From contig JANQJB010000042.1 of NCBI GenBank assembly GCA_028281865.1, positions 1-54,550 on the forward strand: a stretch of 54,550 nt of DNA, read 5' to 3'. Position numbers and translations under genes: made by a program. This DNA is from Marinagarivorans sp. (lineage in GTDB: Bacteria; Pseudomonadota; Gammaproteobacteria; Pseudomonadales; Cellvibrionaceae). The notes under the pieces are model-generated. The model searched no databases and was not told where the DNA came from. It was given only the letters and a program-made list of their open reading frames with translations. Shown here in pieces: positions 1 through 7,741 of this stretch (position 1 is its first letter; each line of letters opens with the position of its first letter).

Positions 1-1
1 T

Positions 2-73
2 CTTGAGGTTGTAAAAGAACTGATAAAAATTGGGCTTGAAGACCTGAAGAAAAAACACAAAACGGACTACTAA
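2..73 (+). CDS. C-terminal end of an unidentified protein (partial)
   Basis: An open frame enters from the left edge and ends at a TAA at 71-73. The last 23 residues are charged and helical, ending KKKHKTDY. The frame is followed 38 bases later by a strong hairpin terminator, which supports it as the end of a real gene. Too little is visible to name a family. Confidence 0.45.
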   Translation, partial: LEVVKELIKIGLEDLKKKHKTDY

Positions 74-111
74 GGCTAAAAATCTAGAGAGAACTAAAAA
101 AGTTAAAGGAT

Positions 112-153
112 AAAAAGGGCCGAGCAAGTGATAACACTTAGTCGGCCTTTTTA
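112..153. terminator. Rho-independent terminator, probably bidirectional
   Basis: AAAAAGG.CCGA pairs with TCGGCCTTTTT, and an inner AAGTG pairs with CACTT around an ATAA loop. A T-run follows on the plus strand and an A-run precedes it, so it can stop both the partial gene on the left and the minus-strand TPR gene on the right. Confidence 0.85.
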
Positions 154-180
154 ATTATTGGCTTTAATAAACTCCGTGAA

Positions 181-861
181 TTAAAAACTTTGACGCAAAA
201 ATTTAGCCCAACCATATTCTGGAGCGATATTTAACGCTGTAGTTAAGTCCTCTTGCGCGCGATGGGTTTTTCCTAACTCACGCAAAATCAGCGCTCTCCA
301 GACGTAGGCGTCAGCTCTTCCCCAACCGGCATCGTCAGCGCTTTCGTAAGCTTTGATAGCCTTTTCGAATAGTTTTAGTGCTTCTTGTTTACTTCCGCCG
401 TATGCTTCTGGTGTATGAAATTTAATAATGCCACTAAGCAGATTGACTTGTGGGTCTTTGCCGTTAATTTCTTGTGCTGCGGCAATTAATTGATGGGATA
501 GAGGACCGTAAACAGTTGCAGATTCTGGTTTTTGCCCTGCAATCCATCCATAAATCGCTGCGAGTAGCGCGTGTGCATCGGCGTTTTGTGTTTCCCTTTC
601 GATTTGCCTCTCCAAAATAGGCACTGCACGTTCGAGATAGTTTAAGCTCTCTTTATACGCTAGTTTAGCCATCGCATGAGAGGCGAGCTGGTATAGTCGA
701 AAAGCTTCAGCAAATTGATCTTCATGCGTTTCGATGCTCTTTAAACTTTGTGTATCGCCGCGGTGCGAAGCCGATTCAATTTGATAGACGGTTTGCCGTG
801 CGTTATTTGCCTGAGTCCACGGAGCTAAAAGAATTAAACCAATAGCGATAAACTTTTTCAT
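181..861 (-). CDS. Exported tetratricopeptide-repeat protein
   Basis: A 226-residue protein with a clear signal peptide (MKKFIAIGLILLAPWTQA, cleavage likely near residue 18-20). The rest is helical with TPR-like pairs: a first unit near residues 60-85 (YKESLNYLERAVPIL) and a C-terminal unit near 180-215 (RAQEDLTTALNIAPEYGWA). TPRs are protein-interaction scaffolds, so this is likely a periplasmic assembly or sensing factor; the partner is unknown. The ATG at 859-861 has a good upstream AGGAAA, which fixes the start. It is transcribed alone toward the terminator at 112-153. Confidence 0.7.
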   Translation of the reverse strand: MKKFIAIGLILLAPWTQANNARQTVYQIESASHRGDTQSLKSIETHEDQFAEAFRLYQLASHAMAKLAYKESLNYLERAVPILERQIERETQNADAHALLAAIYGWIAGQKPESATVYGPLSHQLIAAAQEINGKDPQVNLLSGIIKFHTPEAYGGSKQEALKLFEKAIKAYESADDAGWGRADAYVWRALILRELGKTHRAQEDLTTALNIAPEYGWAKFLRQSF

Positions 862-1151
862 AGTATTTTCCTTTCGATGTTGTTTCTTTAAAAATTAAGG
901 CTTGTTGTTTGTTGAAATTGTGTCGGTAAACCTATTCAACCGAAGCAAGTCCAGTTTGCTCTTTCATGGTTTTTTTAGACAGAGAGCTTTGTCACCAGAG
1001 AGAGTGACAATTGTCATCGATAGCAAAAAACAGTTGTTGGCGAGACCAAGAGATGCGAAGGGAATATTGATAAGCCAATAATTTATTTTCGACCGGAGCG
1101 AGAGCAGTGCGCACGAGTTTATTGAATTGTGGCAAAAATACCAGATTGATC
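862..1151. other. Intergenic region with a TTGTCAC-N8-GTGACAA dyad
   Basis: About 290 bases without a convincing gene between the TPR gene and the TetR stop. The visible structure is an inverted repeat TTGTCAC (989-995) and GTGACAA (1004-1010) separated by eight bases, a possible operator for the TPR gene. I see nothing else. Confidence 0.35.
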
Positions 1152-1715
1152 CTAAGTCCCACCAGTCACTTTTAACGCAGCGACGCGAAGCGCCGTAAGC
1201 AAAGCAAGCATGTGCTCCCTGTTTTTGGCATTGTATTTTGCAGCCGTCGCTGAGCTTTGTATGAAGTCTGCAAATTGCTCAACAGTAAGGCCGTTCTTCT
1301 CTATCTCACTTGTGTAGGGTTTAATGATCTCGGAGATCAGCGCTATATTGCGTTTGGCCCCGGCCGCCAACTCTTGCTGGCTTGATGCATTGACCCCCGC
1401 AATAATTTCCTCGGCATTGGGTGAAGCGTCTAACAAGTCGAAGTGTTTAATTGCGATATGCTCAAAAACAACATCCAACTGCTCGCTGAGACTTTTTGTT
1501 TTTTTTACACCATCTTGAATTCCAGCAATGACTCTATCGGCTAACAGCCGAATCGTTCCCTGCAGAACCGCATCCTTGTTTGCAAAAAAATTGTATAGCG
1601 TCTGCCTGGAAATACCTGCTTCTACAGCAATGTCGTTCATGCTCGTGCGCTTTACCCCGTAGCGGATAAAGAGCTGCATTGCAGTTTCGATGATGTGTTC
1701 TTCGCGTTCATTCAT
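1152..1715 (-). CDS. TetR/AcrR family transcriptional repressor
   Basis: A 187-residue protein with a TetR DNA-binding domain at residues 5-50: IIETAMQLFIRYGVKRTSMNDIA, then the recognition helix SRQTLYNFFANKDAV. The C-terminal half is an all-helical ligand-binding and dimerisation domain with no recognisable ligand signature. The gene is divergent from the SDR remnant and membrane-protein gene, and two GACAT/ATGTC dyads lie in the shared promoter, so it probably represses itself and that unit. The start at 1715 is the first of two closely spaced ATGs (the second is at 1711). Confidence 0.88.
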   Translation of the reverse strand: MNEREEHIIETAMQLFIRYGVKRTSMNDIAVEAGISRQTLYNFFANKDAVLQGTIRLLADRVIAGIQDGVKKTKSLSEQLDVVFEHIAIKHFDLLDASPNAEEIIAGVNASSQQELAAGAKRNIALISEIIKPYTSEIEKNGLTVEQFADFIQSSATAAKYNAKNREHMLALLTALRVAALKVTGGT

Positions 1716-1721
1716 TTTTGC

Positions 1722-1774
1722 ATATTGACATTTAGACGAAATATGTCAATATTTACATAAAGACATAAAATGTC
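1722..1774. promoter_or_regulatory. TetR operator region, two dyads
   Basis: The gap between the TetR gene and the divergent unit has a perfect 10-bp inverted repeat, ATATTGACAT (1722-1731) and ATGTCAATAT (1743-1752). A second dyad, GACAT-AAA-ATGTC, lies at 1762-1774. Both share GACAT/ATGTC half-sites, the pattern expected of TetR operators. That they bind this TetR protein is an inference. Confidence 0.65.
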
Positions 1775-1793
1775 CAATTGTAAGGGGAAAATT

Positions 1794-1922
1794 ATGAACG
1801 CACAGTCCGAGAAAATAGCCATCGTCACAGGCGCAAATAACGGCATCGGTTTTGAGAAAACAGTCAGCATGGCGGAGGCCGGATACCCTGCAAAGAAATC
1901 AAACAACGGAGATCAACAATGA
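1794..1922 (+). pseudogene. Internally deleted short-chain dehydrogenase/reductase gene
   Basis: A 42-codon ORF starts with the Rossmann motif of classical SDRs (KIAIVTGANNGIGFE) and continues to MAEAGY, the end of the first beta-alpha unit. It then jumps to a short polar tail (PAKKSNNGDQQ) and stops. The catalytic Ser/Tyr/Lys region, normally another 200 residues, is absent. The simplest reading is an in-frame internal deletion that kept both ends. The ATG has a good AAGGGGAAA upstream, and the stop overlaps the next ATG by four bases, so translation of the remnant may still couple to the membrane-protein gene. Confidence 0.7.
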
Positions 1923-2359
1923 TATTTTTCCATAGGCTTTCGCAAGCGTTTAGCTATTTGATTATCGCTGGTGCAACAGTGATGCTCGGCTGGGGACTAT
2001 TAGGCTTTTTGGAGTACTTCACAGGCTTGGCGCCACTGATGCCATTGCAGAACCACACATTTCCCGCCGGTACGCAAGCAGTCCATTGGATATTGATCAC
2101 CTTGTCAGGAGCCACGTTTTTGGTTGGGTACTTTTTGCGTTGGCGTTACACGCCCGTGGCAATGCTTGTATTATTTGCATCTCTAGCCACGATGTGCGCG
2201 ATCCAAACCTTTGACTTTTTGCAGAACCCGGATCGATACGGGAATTTTGCTCGGGAATGTGTGTATTACATCATCATTTCCGTCTATCTCTTCCGATCAA
2301 AGCGGATGCGCGAATGGTTTGGGCAGATCAAGGTAGTAGAATTAGAGCAGAAATTGTAA
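1919..2359 (+). CDS. Small integral membrane protein
   Basis: A 146-residue protein with four likely membrane helices (about residues 12-34, 53-74, 78-98 and 110-126) and a basic C-terminal tail (RSKRMREWFGQIK). I recognise no catalytic motif or family with confidence. The start overlaps the stop of the SDR remnant (ATGA), so it was the second gene of an SDR/membrane-protein operon controlled by the divergent TetR regulator. Confidence 0.65.
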   Translation: MIFFHRLSQAFSYLIIAGATVMLGWGLLGFLEYFTGLAPLMPLQNHTFPAGTQAVHWILITLSGATFLVGYFLRWRYTPVAMLVLFASLATMCAIQTFDFLQNPDRYGNFARECVYYIIISVYLFRSKRMREWFGQIKVVELEQKL

Positions 2360-2436
2360 GCACTTCGCTAAACATTCTTTAATACAGGCATATAAAAATA
2401 TCGGCTTCTTTGGGGCAAAATCTGAGTCTTTAACTA

Positions 2437-2856
2437 ATGAAAGCGCACTTTCAATACAAAAAAATATGTGCAGGCAGAGGGTACATAGCAGACAACTACT
2501 TATACCCCTTCTGTTTGGCTGACGCGGCAAAACATTCCAATATGTCGCCCTACCATTTTTCGCGGATATTTAAAAAGACATTTAATGAAACACCAAATGC
2601 TTTTTTAATCAGGCTAAGAATTGAAAAAGCCAAAAAAATGCTCGTTACCGAAAATGCCAATATTATGGAAATATGTGAAAAGGTGGGGTACCAGAGCCTT
2701 GGCAGTTTTACCTCTCGCTTCCACGAACAAGTCGGTATGCCGCCCTCTCAATACCGTCGTAAGTTATGGAGTTTATCTTCGGAGGCCTATCGTTACCCCT
2801 CGAAGGCTATCCCTGCTTGTTACGCTTATCACTTTGTGGGCACATCGCCCAAGTGA
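2437..2856 (+). CDS. AraC-family HTH transcriptional regulator, DNA-binding domain only
   Basis: A 139-residue protein that is almost entirely the AraC/XylS double helix-turn-helix. The first HTH is LADAAKHSNMSPYHFSRIFK near residues 27-47; the second is IMEICEKVGYQSLGSFTSRF near 75-95, followed by the family signature GMPPSQYRR. No N-terminal ligand domain is present. Stand-alone domains of this size next to a VOC gene are a recurring pair, and the VOC gene starts 70 bases downstream in the same direction. Confidence 0.85.
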   Translation: MKAHFQYKKICAGRGYIADNYLYPFCLADAAKHSNMSPYHFSRIFKKTFNETPNAFLIRLRIEKAKKMLVTENANIMEICEKVGYQSLGSFTSRFHEQVGMPPSQYRRKLWSLSSEAYRYPSKAIPACYAYHFVGTSPK

Positions 2857-2926
2857 GCAATATTGGAGAAACACGGGCCTGCTTCTGGCAGTAGAATAAA
2901 ATATTTTTATCCAGAGGAGTTTACAA

Positions 2927-3340
2927 ATGATTCAATCCATTGCGCACGTAACGGTATATGTATTAAACCAAGATGAGGCCCTTGAGTTTTATAGGGATAA
3001 ACTCGGGTTCGAAGTCGGCTCAGATATGACAGTAGAGGGAGGCTTCCGCTGGCTAACGGTATTTGCCAAGGCTCAACCGAGTCTTGAACTCGTTTTAGCG
3101 GAACCCAAAGAAGGGCCAATGTTCAGCAAAGACTCAGCCGAAAAAATACGAAGCCTCATCAAGGATGGCGCATTTGGAGTGGGTGTTTTCGAAACTGAGA
3201 ACTGCCAAAAAACATATGATGAACTCGTTGCAAAAGGGGTTGAATTTACTCGACCACCCACTGAGCAATTTTACGGTGTTGAAGCAATGGGCAAAGACAA
3301 CTCCGGCAACTGGTTTAGTTTGACTCAGAGAGCTAAATGA
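2927..3340 (+). CDS. VOC-superfamily (glyoxalase/bleomycin-resistance type) protein
   Basis: A 137-residue single-module VOC protein with the paired beta-alpha-beta-beta-beta fold: IAHVTVYVLNQDEALEFYRDKLGF at residues 5-28 and a second half ending EAMGKDNSGNWFSL. The usual metal ligands appear present: His7, the Glu of SLELVLA, and the Glu of YGVEAMG. VOC enzymes act on small thiol, dicarbonyl or aromatic compounds, or bind antibiotics; the substrate here is unknown. GGAG lies upstream of the ATG. It probably forms an operon with the AraC-type regulator. Confidence 0.88.
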   Translation: MIQSIAHVTVYVLNQDEALEFYRDKLGFEVGSDMTVEGGFRWLTVFAKAQPSLELVLAEPKEGPMFSKDSAEKIRSLIKDGAFGVGVFETENCQKTYDELVAKGVEFTRPPTEQFYGVEAMGKDNSGNWFSLTQRAK

Positions 3341-3368
3341 ATGACTCAAAGCCATTGCCGCTGATTGG

Positions 3369-3420
3369 TTGACCCTCTGGGCTTGTGTGCTAAAATGTGT
3401 GGAACAATGTGTAAAGCAAG
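3369..3420 (+). promoter_or_regulatory. Promoter and repeat operator of vapBC
   Basis: TTGACC (3369-3374) and TAAAAT (3391-3396) are spaced 16 bp and form a good sigma-70 promoter. GTGTG-type repeats follow, with AATGTGTGGAACAATGTGTAAAG holding two copies of AATGTGT. Such repeats next to the -10 are typical of antitoxin-binding sites, so VapB or VapBC autorepression here is likely but inferred. Confidence 0.55.
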
Positions 3421-3428
3421 GTGTAACC

Positions 3429-3623
3429 ATGGCTACAAACCTATCTATTGACACCGAATTGCTAAACGAAGCTTTAGTTATAAGCGGTCTACCCACAAAA
3501 AAAGATACTGTAAACCAAGCACTTATGGAGTTTGTACAACGCCGAAAGCAACGGGAAATCACAGCGCTATTTGGCAATCTGCCTCAGGACGAAGACTATG
3601 ATTACAAAAGCAGGCGCAAATGA
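3429..3623 (+). CDS. vapB: VapB-type antitoxin
   Basis: A 64-residue protein with an N-terminal ribbon-helix-helix (NLSIDTELLNEALVISGLPTKKDTVNQAL) and an acidic, likely disordered C-terminal tail that would wrap the toxin (LPQDEDYDYKSRRK). I chose the ATG at 3429 because the RHH strand starts right there; an open frame extends upstream only through the promoter. The last four bases overlap the toxin ATG, the standard coupling of type II toxin-antitoxin operons. Confidence 0.9.
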   Translation: MATNLSIDTELLNEALVISGLPTKKDTVNQALMEFVQRRKQREITALFGNLPQDEDYDYKSRRK

Positions 3624-4027
3624 GCGGTGTCCTTATTGATACCTGTGTTTGGTCTCTAGCCCTGCGAAGCAAAACCCCCAAGGAGTTAAGTGTTGCAACT
3701 CAGCTCACTCAATTGATTGATGACAATCAAGCTAAAATAATTGGCCCAATACGACAAGAACTGCTATCAGGGTACTCAGATAAAAATAGCTTCGATCGAT
3801 TAAGACAGAAACTTAAATATTTTCCCAACGAAGAAATACATGACGCAGATTACGAAAGTGCTGCTGAATATTCCAATTTTTGCAGATCGAAAGGCGTCCA
3901 AGGGTCTCATATCGACTTTTTAATTTGTGCTGTTGCATGCCGGTTTAAATTTAAAATTTTCACTACCGATAAAGATTTTAAACATTATGCAAAACACTTA
4001 CCAATTTCGCTGCTTGAAAAAGGCTAA
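3620..4027 (+). CDS. vapC: VapC-type PIN-domain ribonuclease toxin
   Basis: A 135-residue PIN domain with the full acidic centre: Asp7 (LIDTCVW), Glu47 (RQELLSG), Asp99 (SHIDFLICAVA) and Asp117 (TTDKDF). PIN toxins are Mg-dependent endoribonucleases that cut tRNA or rRNA and are neutralised by the paired RHH antitoxin. Length and residues are normal for the family, so the toxin looks intact. The start overlaps the antitoxin stop (ATGA). Confidence 0.93.
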   Translation: MSGVLIDTCVWSLALRSKTPKELSVATQLTQLIDDNQAKIIGPIRQELLSGYSDKNSFDRLRQKLKYFPNEEIHDADYESAAEYSNFCRSKGVQGSHIDFLICAVACRFKFKIFTTDKDFKHYAKHLPISLLEKG

Positions 4028-4141
4028 AACTTACCACACGAGCACCCTTCTTTTAAGTTCTCGTGCCAGCTCTCAAGCTCATCCATATATACACTTATTA
4101 ACGTATATTCCCGATGTCACATTCTTCGAGGCATTCCAAAA

Positions 4142-4576
4142 ATGAACTATATAATAATTCTAATAGCACTATTGTTACCCGGTAAGTTACTTGCTGAAGA
4201 AATGCATCGACTAGATGAACTATCCGACCTGACGTTGAAAAACAGAATCATTTTAATTAGGTTGAATCAGGATGTCCTCGAGCATAAGAAGTTATTTGAC
4301 AAGCACTATTACGAAATTAAAGACCGGGATATTATATGGTTTATATTGAAAGATACCGGAGTGGTTACCAACTACCCCGGGGCTTTATCTAAGGGCTTTT
4401 TAGTAAAAACCAAAAAAGAATATCCACTTGAACACGGCCAGGTGCTGCTTATCGGCAAAGACGGCGGTATAAAAGATTTTGACAATAAGCTTCTGCTAGA
4501 TACTCTTTTCAAAAAAATCGACGCAATGCCCATGAGGCGGCACGAACTTGAGTCGCGCAATAAGTCAAAAAATTAG
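4142..4576 (+). CDS. Exported DUF4174-family protein
   Basis: A 144-residue protein with a signal peptide (MNYIIILIALLLPGKLLA). The mature part has the features I associate with DUF4174: an N-terminal LTLKNRIILIRL strand, a GKDGG turn near residue 106, and the C-terminal signature IDAMPMRRHE. The fold is probably thioredoxin-like without the redox cysteines; the biochemical function is unknown. It is convergent with the minus-strand deaminase-like gene, with only 34 bases between the stops. Confidence 0.78.
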   Translation: MNYIIILIALLLPGKLLAEEMHRLDELSDLTLKNRIILIRLNQDVLEHKKLFDKHYYEIKDRDIIWFILKDTGVVTNYPGALSKGFLVKTKKEYPLEHGQVLLIGKDGGIKDFDNKLLLDTLFKKIDAMPMRRHELESRNKSKN

Positions 4577-4610
4577 CGAGTTTTTTCACATAGCTGACCA
4601 ATTAAAAACT

Positions 4611-5600
4611 TTAGTAACGCACGCCACCGCCCAAATCTAATTGCCCTATCTCATTCACCCAACGCGAACAATTGCCGCACGCAGGTTTGCGTCTTACCGC
4701 TCCGCCTTGCTGCCCCGCTAAATATCTTTTGCCTGCAATCGCGTTACCACTTTTTAGTGCGTTCTCAGCGGCAGCGGCCTCTCCACAAGCCCAAGGGACC
4801 CAATCCTCACCGCCGTCCAACCCCTTGGTTAGCTCTGTTGCTAGCGTTGCCTCGCCATCAGCATTGGCCAAAACTCGATGATCGTGAATGCGATAATGCC
4901 CAGCTAAGGAACCGCTCCTTCCGATACCAAGAATATCTAAAGAGTTATTTTCGATAACAACTGCGGATACTTTGTCACGCCTCGCGCGAGCATGAGTCTT
5001 AAGTGCTCCAACCAATTCGCGCTCTGGTCTTTTTGCTTCCCAATGCGCCGTGTCTCTCTCTTCTCGCAAAGCATCTCTTGCCCGGCGCAACTCTTCGCGG
5101 AACGCAGCATCTTCAATAGCATTCAGCTCATCATCACGCGCTTTAGCTAAGGCATCTATTTTTTCTTCATCGCCTTTTGCCGTTTTGAGTTTACCTTTTC
5201 CAGCCTCGTCAAACGCACTGTTCCAACTTACAAAAATATATTTTTTGTTTTTCTGTATCCATCGCTGAAGCGTTTTGCTTATCTCACTTTCTGGGACACG
5301 ATATTTATCCGCAGCGGCAATCAAACCCTCTTCCTCAGAGCGGTCTGGCACTGCATATTTTTGCGATCCACTAATGAACAACTGCCTTTGCACAATAGAT
5401 TTTGAGTAATTATTGTTATGAATTATTTTTTTATTTCTGGAACTATTATTAATATCAGTTTGTAGTTCTTTTTGTACTACATTTTCTGCCCTATTGTCTG
5501 CAAAACCATGGGCCTGCATAACATCGTTTTGCTTCCGAGAAATATAACTCGAAAATCTGCTATTTTTATTCTCCGTTGATTTTTTTAAGGGTTCATACAT
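4611..5600 (-). CDS. Putative injection-system effector with a C-terminal deaminase-like domain
   Basis: A 329-residue protein. The N-terminus (residues 1-75) has HGFADNRAENVVQKELQ and SKSIVQRQLF, closely matching the 'GFVDNRPEAxxQRKLQ' repeats at the start of DUF4157-type cargo proteins of extracellular contractile injection systems. Residues 130-200 are charged and helical, probably coiled coil. The C-terminus has Cys272-Gly-Glu274 (WACGEAA) and Cys308-Gly-Asn-Cys311 (KPACGNC). This is the C-x-E ... C-x-x-C zinc and proton-shuttle signature of polymorphic-toxin deaminases. No signal peptide is visible. No injection-system structural gene or obvious immunity gene is in the window. Deaminase activity and delivery are inferences. 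Confidence 0.62.
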   Translation of the reverse strand: MYEPLKKSTENKNSRFSSYISRKQNDVMQAHGFADNRAENVVQKELQTDINNSSRNKKIIHNNNYSKSIVQRQLFISGSQKYAVPDRSEEEGLIAAADKYRVPESEISKTLQRWIQKNKKYIFVSWNSAFDEAGKGKLKTAKGDEEKIDALAKARDDELNAIEDAAFREELRRARDALREERDTAHWEAKRPERELVGALKTHARARRDKVSAVVIENNSLDILGIGRSGSLAGHYRIHDHRVLANADGEATLATELTKGLDGGEDWVPWACGEAAAAENALKSGNAIAGKRYLAGQQGGAVRRKPACGNCSRWVNEIGQLDLGGGVRY

Positions 5601-5884
5601 ATCGTAGGCTTTTCCATAGAGAGGCGTAGAGAAGCGTTACTATCGACGAGATTAAGGCATTACTAACTTATTAATGCTTTCACTGATAACGCAATTCAAG
5701 CGACCTTAGAAGTTAAAATAGTCTTCCTCATATTCATACTAGTCCACATAAAAATACAAGCGCATCATTTCGCGTCGGAATATGATCATTACTGCTCACC
5801 TGCCCCAAAAACAAGGAAGTAGATATTAGGTTAATTTAGGTCGGCACGATGGCTGATTCTAGCCTAAAAATGCAGGTGAATATC

Positions 5885-5904
5885 TTGTGACATTTTAGTC
5901 ACAA
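5885..5904. promoter_or_regulatory. 20-bp palindrome upstream of the di-heme peroxidase gene
   Basis: TTGTGAC (5885-5891) and GTCACAA (5898-5904) form a perfect inverted repeat around six bases, 54 bases before the ATG. It resembles a CRP/FNR-superfamily site but the TGTGA and TCACA cores are eight bases apart rather than six. The rest of the 5601-5958 gap shows nothing else I can name. Confidence 0.5.
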
Positions 5905-5958
5905 CCGTTCCTTTATCTTGAATAACGATCATGTTGTTAAACTATTCAGGATAATACT

Positions 5959-7038
5959 ATGAAATCGGTTACCTACCCTTTTATTATTCTATCGGCCTTA
6001 ATTTTGTCTGCCTGTGAAGACGGTGATGGCGCTTCCGGCGCAACACCGGATGAGCCCTTGGCCACTTTTTTTAAACCTATCCCCGATGAGCCTGTCTACC
6101 CCGAAGATAATGACTATTCAGATATAAAAGCAGAACTGGGGGAGTTACTTTTCTGGGACCCAATATTGTCCGGCAGCCAAAATGTCGCTTGTGCTACCTG
6201 CCACCACCCCAATTTCGCCTGGGCCGACGAGCGGGCGTTTTCCATTGGTTCGGATGGAGTGGGCTTAGGCAGCGACAGAGTTGGGTTTGAGGAGACAGGA
6301 ATGCATTCGCCAAGCATAGTAAACGTTGCTTTTACCGGAATGGGTTTAGAGGAAGATACTGCCTTCGTATCGGGTGGCTATTTTTGGGATTTGCGCGCGA
6401 ATACGCTGGAAGCGCAGGCGGTACAGCCGATTAAAAGCGATGTGGAAATGCGTGGGTTTGATATCGCCGAGGAAGATATTTTTCCGATTATTGTTGAGCG
6501 CCTCTCTGCCATCCCCGAATATGTGGAATACTTCTCCCAAGCATTTGATGAAGAGCCTACAATTACTGAAGAAAACATAGCCAAAGCTATTGCCACCTTT
6601 CAGCGAACGGTCATAACACAACGTACGCGGTTTGATGATTATCTCGACGGCGACGAGACCGCGCTGACGCCGAGAGAAATTACAGGCTTAAATAAATTTG
6701 TTAACGGCGGCTGTGCGCGCTGTCATTCAGGCCCTCTTTTATCCGATAATACGATTCACGAAGACCAGCCGGTAATCACAAGCGCCGATGCAGTGCGAAC
6801 ACCTAGCCTTCGCAATGTCGCGTTAACGGCACCTTATATGCACGATGGTTCTCGGGCAACGTTGCGCAGTGCTGTTTCGCTTTATGAAGATCGTGGCGAT
6901 CTTGAAGTAGTGCTAGACGACGATGATTTTGGTGATATTACGGTATTCCTTAATACGTTAACGGATGAAACATTTTATCGAGGTGTACCTGCGAGTGTTC
7001 CGAGCGGATTAAAAGTGGGCGGTGATATAGACTTATAA
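5959..7038 (+). CDS. Di-heme cytochrome c peroxidase / MauG-family lipoprotein
   Basis: A 359-residue protein with a lipoprotein signal (ILSAC, lipidated Cys19). It has two c-type haem motifs, C78-A-T-C-H82 and C252-A-R-C-H256, placed as in bacterial di-haem peroxidases. Family signatures include LFWDP, SPSIVNVAF and RTPSLRNVALTAPYMHDGS. These enzymes reduce peroxide or oxidise protein or small-molecule substrates in the periplasm; lipidation would anchor this one to a membrane. It is followed after 25 bases by a two-component pair, which suggests shared transcription and redox or peroxide signalling. Confidence 0.9.
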   Translation: MKSVTYPFIILSALILSACEDGDGASGATPDEPLATFFKPIPDEPVYPEDNDYSDIKAELGELLFWDPILSGSQNVACATCHHPNFAWADERAFSIGSDGVGLGSDRVGFEETGMHSPSIVNVAFTGMGLEEDTAFVSGGYFWDLRANTLEAQAVQPIKSDVEMRGFDIAEEDIFPIIVERLSAIPEYVEYFSQAFDEEPTITEENIAKAIATFQRTVITQRTRFDDYLDGDETALTPREITGLNKFVNGGCARCHSGPLLSDNTIHEDQPVITSADAVRTPSLRNVALTAPYMHDGSRATLRSAVSLYEDRGDLEVVLDDDDFGDITVFLNTLTDETFYRGVPASVPSGLKVGGDIDL

Positions 7039-7063
7039 ACACCGCAGTATATTAGAGATCTCT

Positions 7064-7741
7064 ATGCGTGTATTAATTGTTGAAGATAATCGCAGTATTG
7101 CCGAATCTATTGGAGAATATCTTTCTCTTTATGACCATGTCGTGGAATACGCATTTAATGGAGAAATGGCCCTTAGCATTCTTCAACACAACGAATATGA
7201 CGTGATGGTTCTCGATATTATGCTGCCTAAAGTAAATGGCCTAGAGTGCCTTACATCTATTCGAAATTCAGGCAACGGTATCCCAGTTATTGTTCTTTCT
7301 GCCTGTGACACGGTACCCGATCGCATTAAAGGTTTTGACAAAGGAGCAGACGACTATTTAGTTAAACCTTTTTCAATGGACGAGTTATACGTTCGCTTGC
7401 AAGCCCTCGTTGCGCGAGGTGCGAGAAAGGACATAGGTGAAGTGATTGTCGGCAAACTTAAGTTGGCGCTATCATCGGATACCGCTTATATTGAGGACGA
7501 AAGTATTAAGCTCAACAGATTGCAATTTAAGTTATTGAAAGAGCTCGCAATGAAATCCCCGGCAGTAGTCACTAAGTCGAGTTTGGAATACGTATTATGG
7601 GGCGATGAGCCACCCCCTTCCGACGCATTGAGAACACACGTCTATCGCTTAAGAGGCATATTGACGTCGCACCCAGGTTCCCCCCAAATTGAGACGGTTC
7701 ATGGTAAGGGTTTTAAATTAGCGCCAGCTCAAACCATTTAA
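7064..7741 (+). CDS. OmpR/PhoB-type response regulator
   Basis: A 225-residue protein with a receiver domain (acid pocket E7/D8, phospho-acceptor Asp51 in VMVLDIMLP, conserved Lys in LVKPF) and a C-terminal winged helix (LRTHVYRLRGIL and VHGKGFKL). It will bind DNA as a dimer after phosphorylation by the kinase encoded directly downstream with no gap. Likely targets are its own operon and the following barrel gene. Confidence 0.95.
   Translation: MRVLIVEDNRSIAESIGEYLSLYDHVVEYAFNGEMALSILQHNEYDVMVLDIMLPKVNGLECLTSIRNSGNGIPVIVLSACDTVPDRIKGFDKGADDYLVKPFSMDELYVRLQALVARGARKDIGEVIVGKLKLALSSDTAYIEDESIKLNRLQFKLLKELAMKSPAVVTKSSLEYVLWGDEPPPSDALRTHVYRLRGILTSHPGSPQIETVHGKGFKLAPAQTI

Noticed and set aside
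1712-1906. 64-codon minus-strand ORF across the TetR/SDR promoter
   Set aside because: It runs antisense through the operators and the SDR remnant and has no ribosome site.
3369-3428. Longer antitoxin starting at 3369
   Set aside because: The upstream codons run through the -35, -10 and operator repeats; the RHH strand begins at the ATG at 3429.
5886-5903. CRP site upstream of the di-haem peroxidase
   Set aside because: TGTGA and TCACA are eight bases apart, not six; listed only as an unassigned palindrome.
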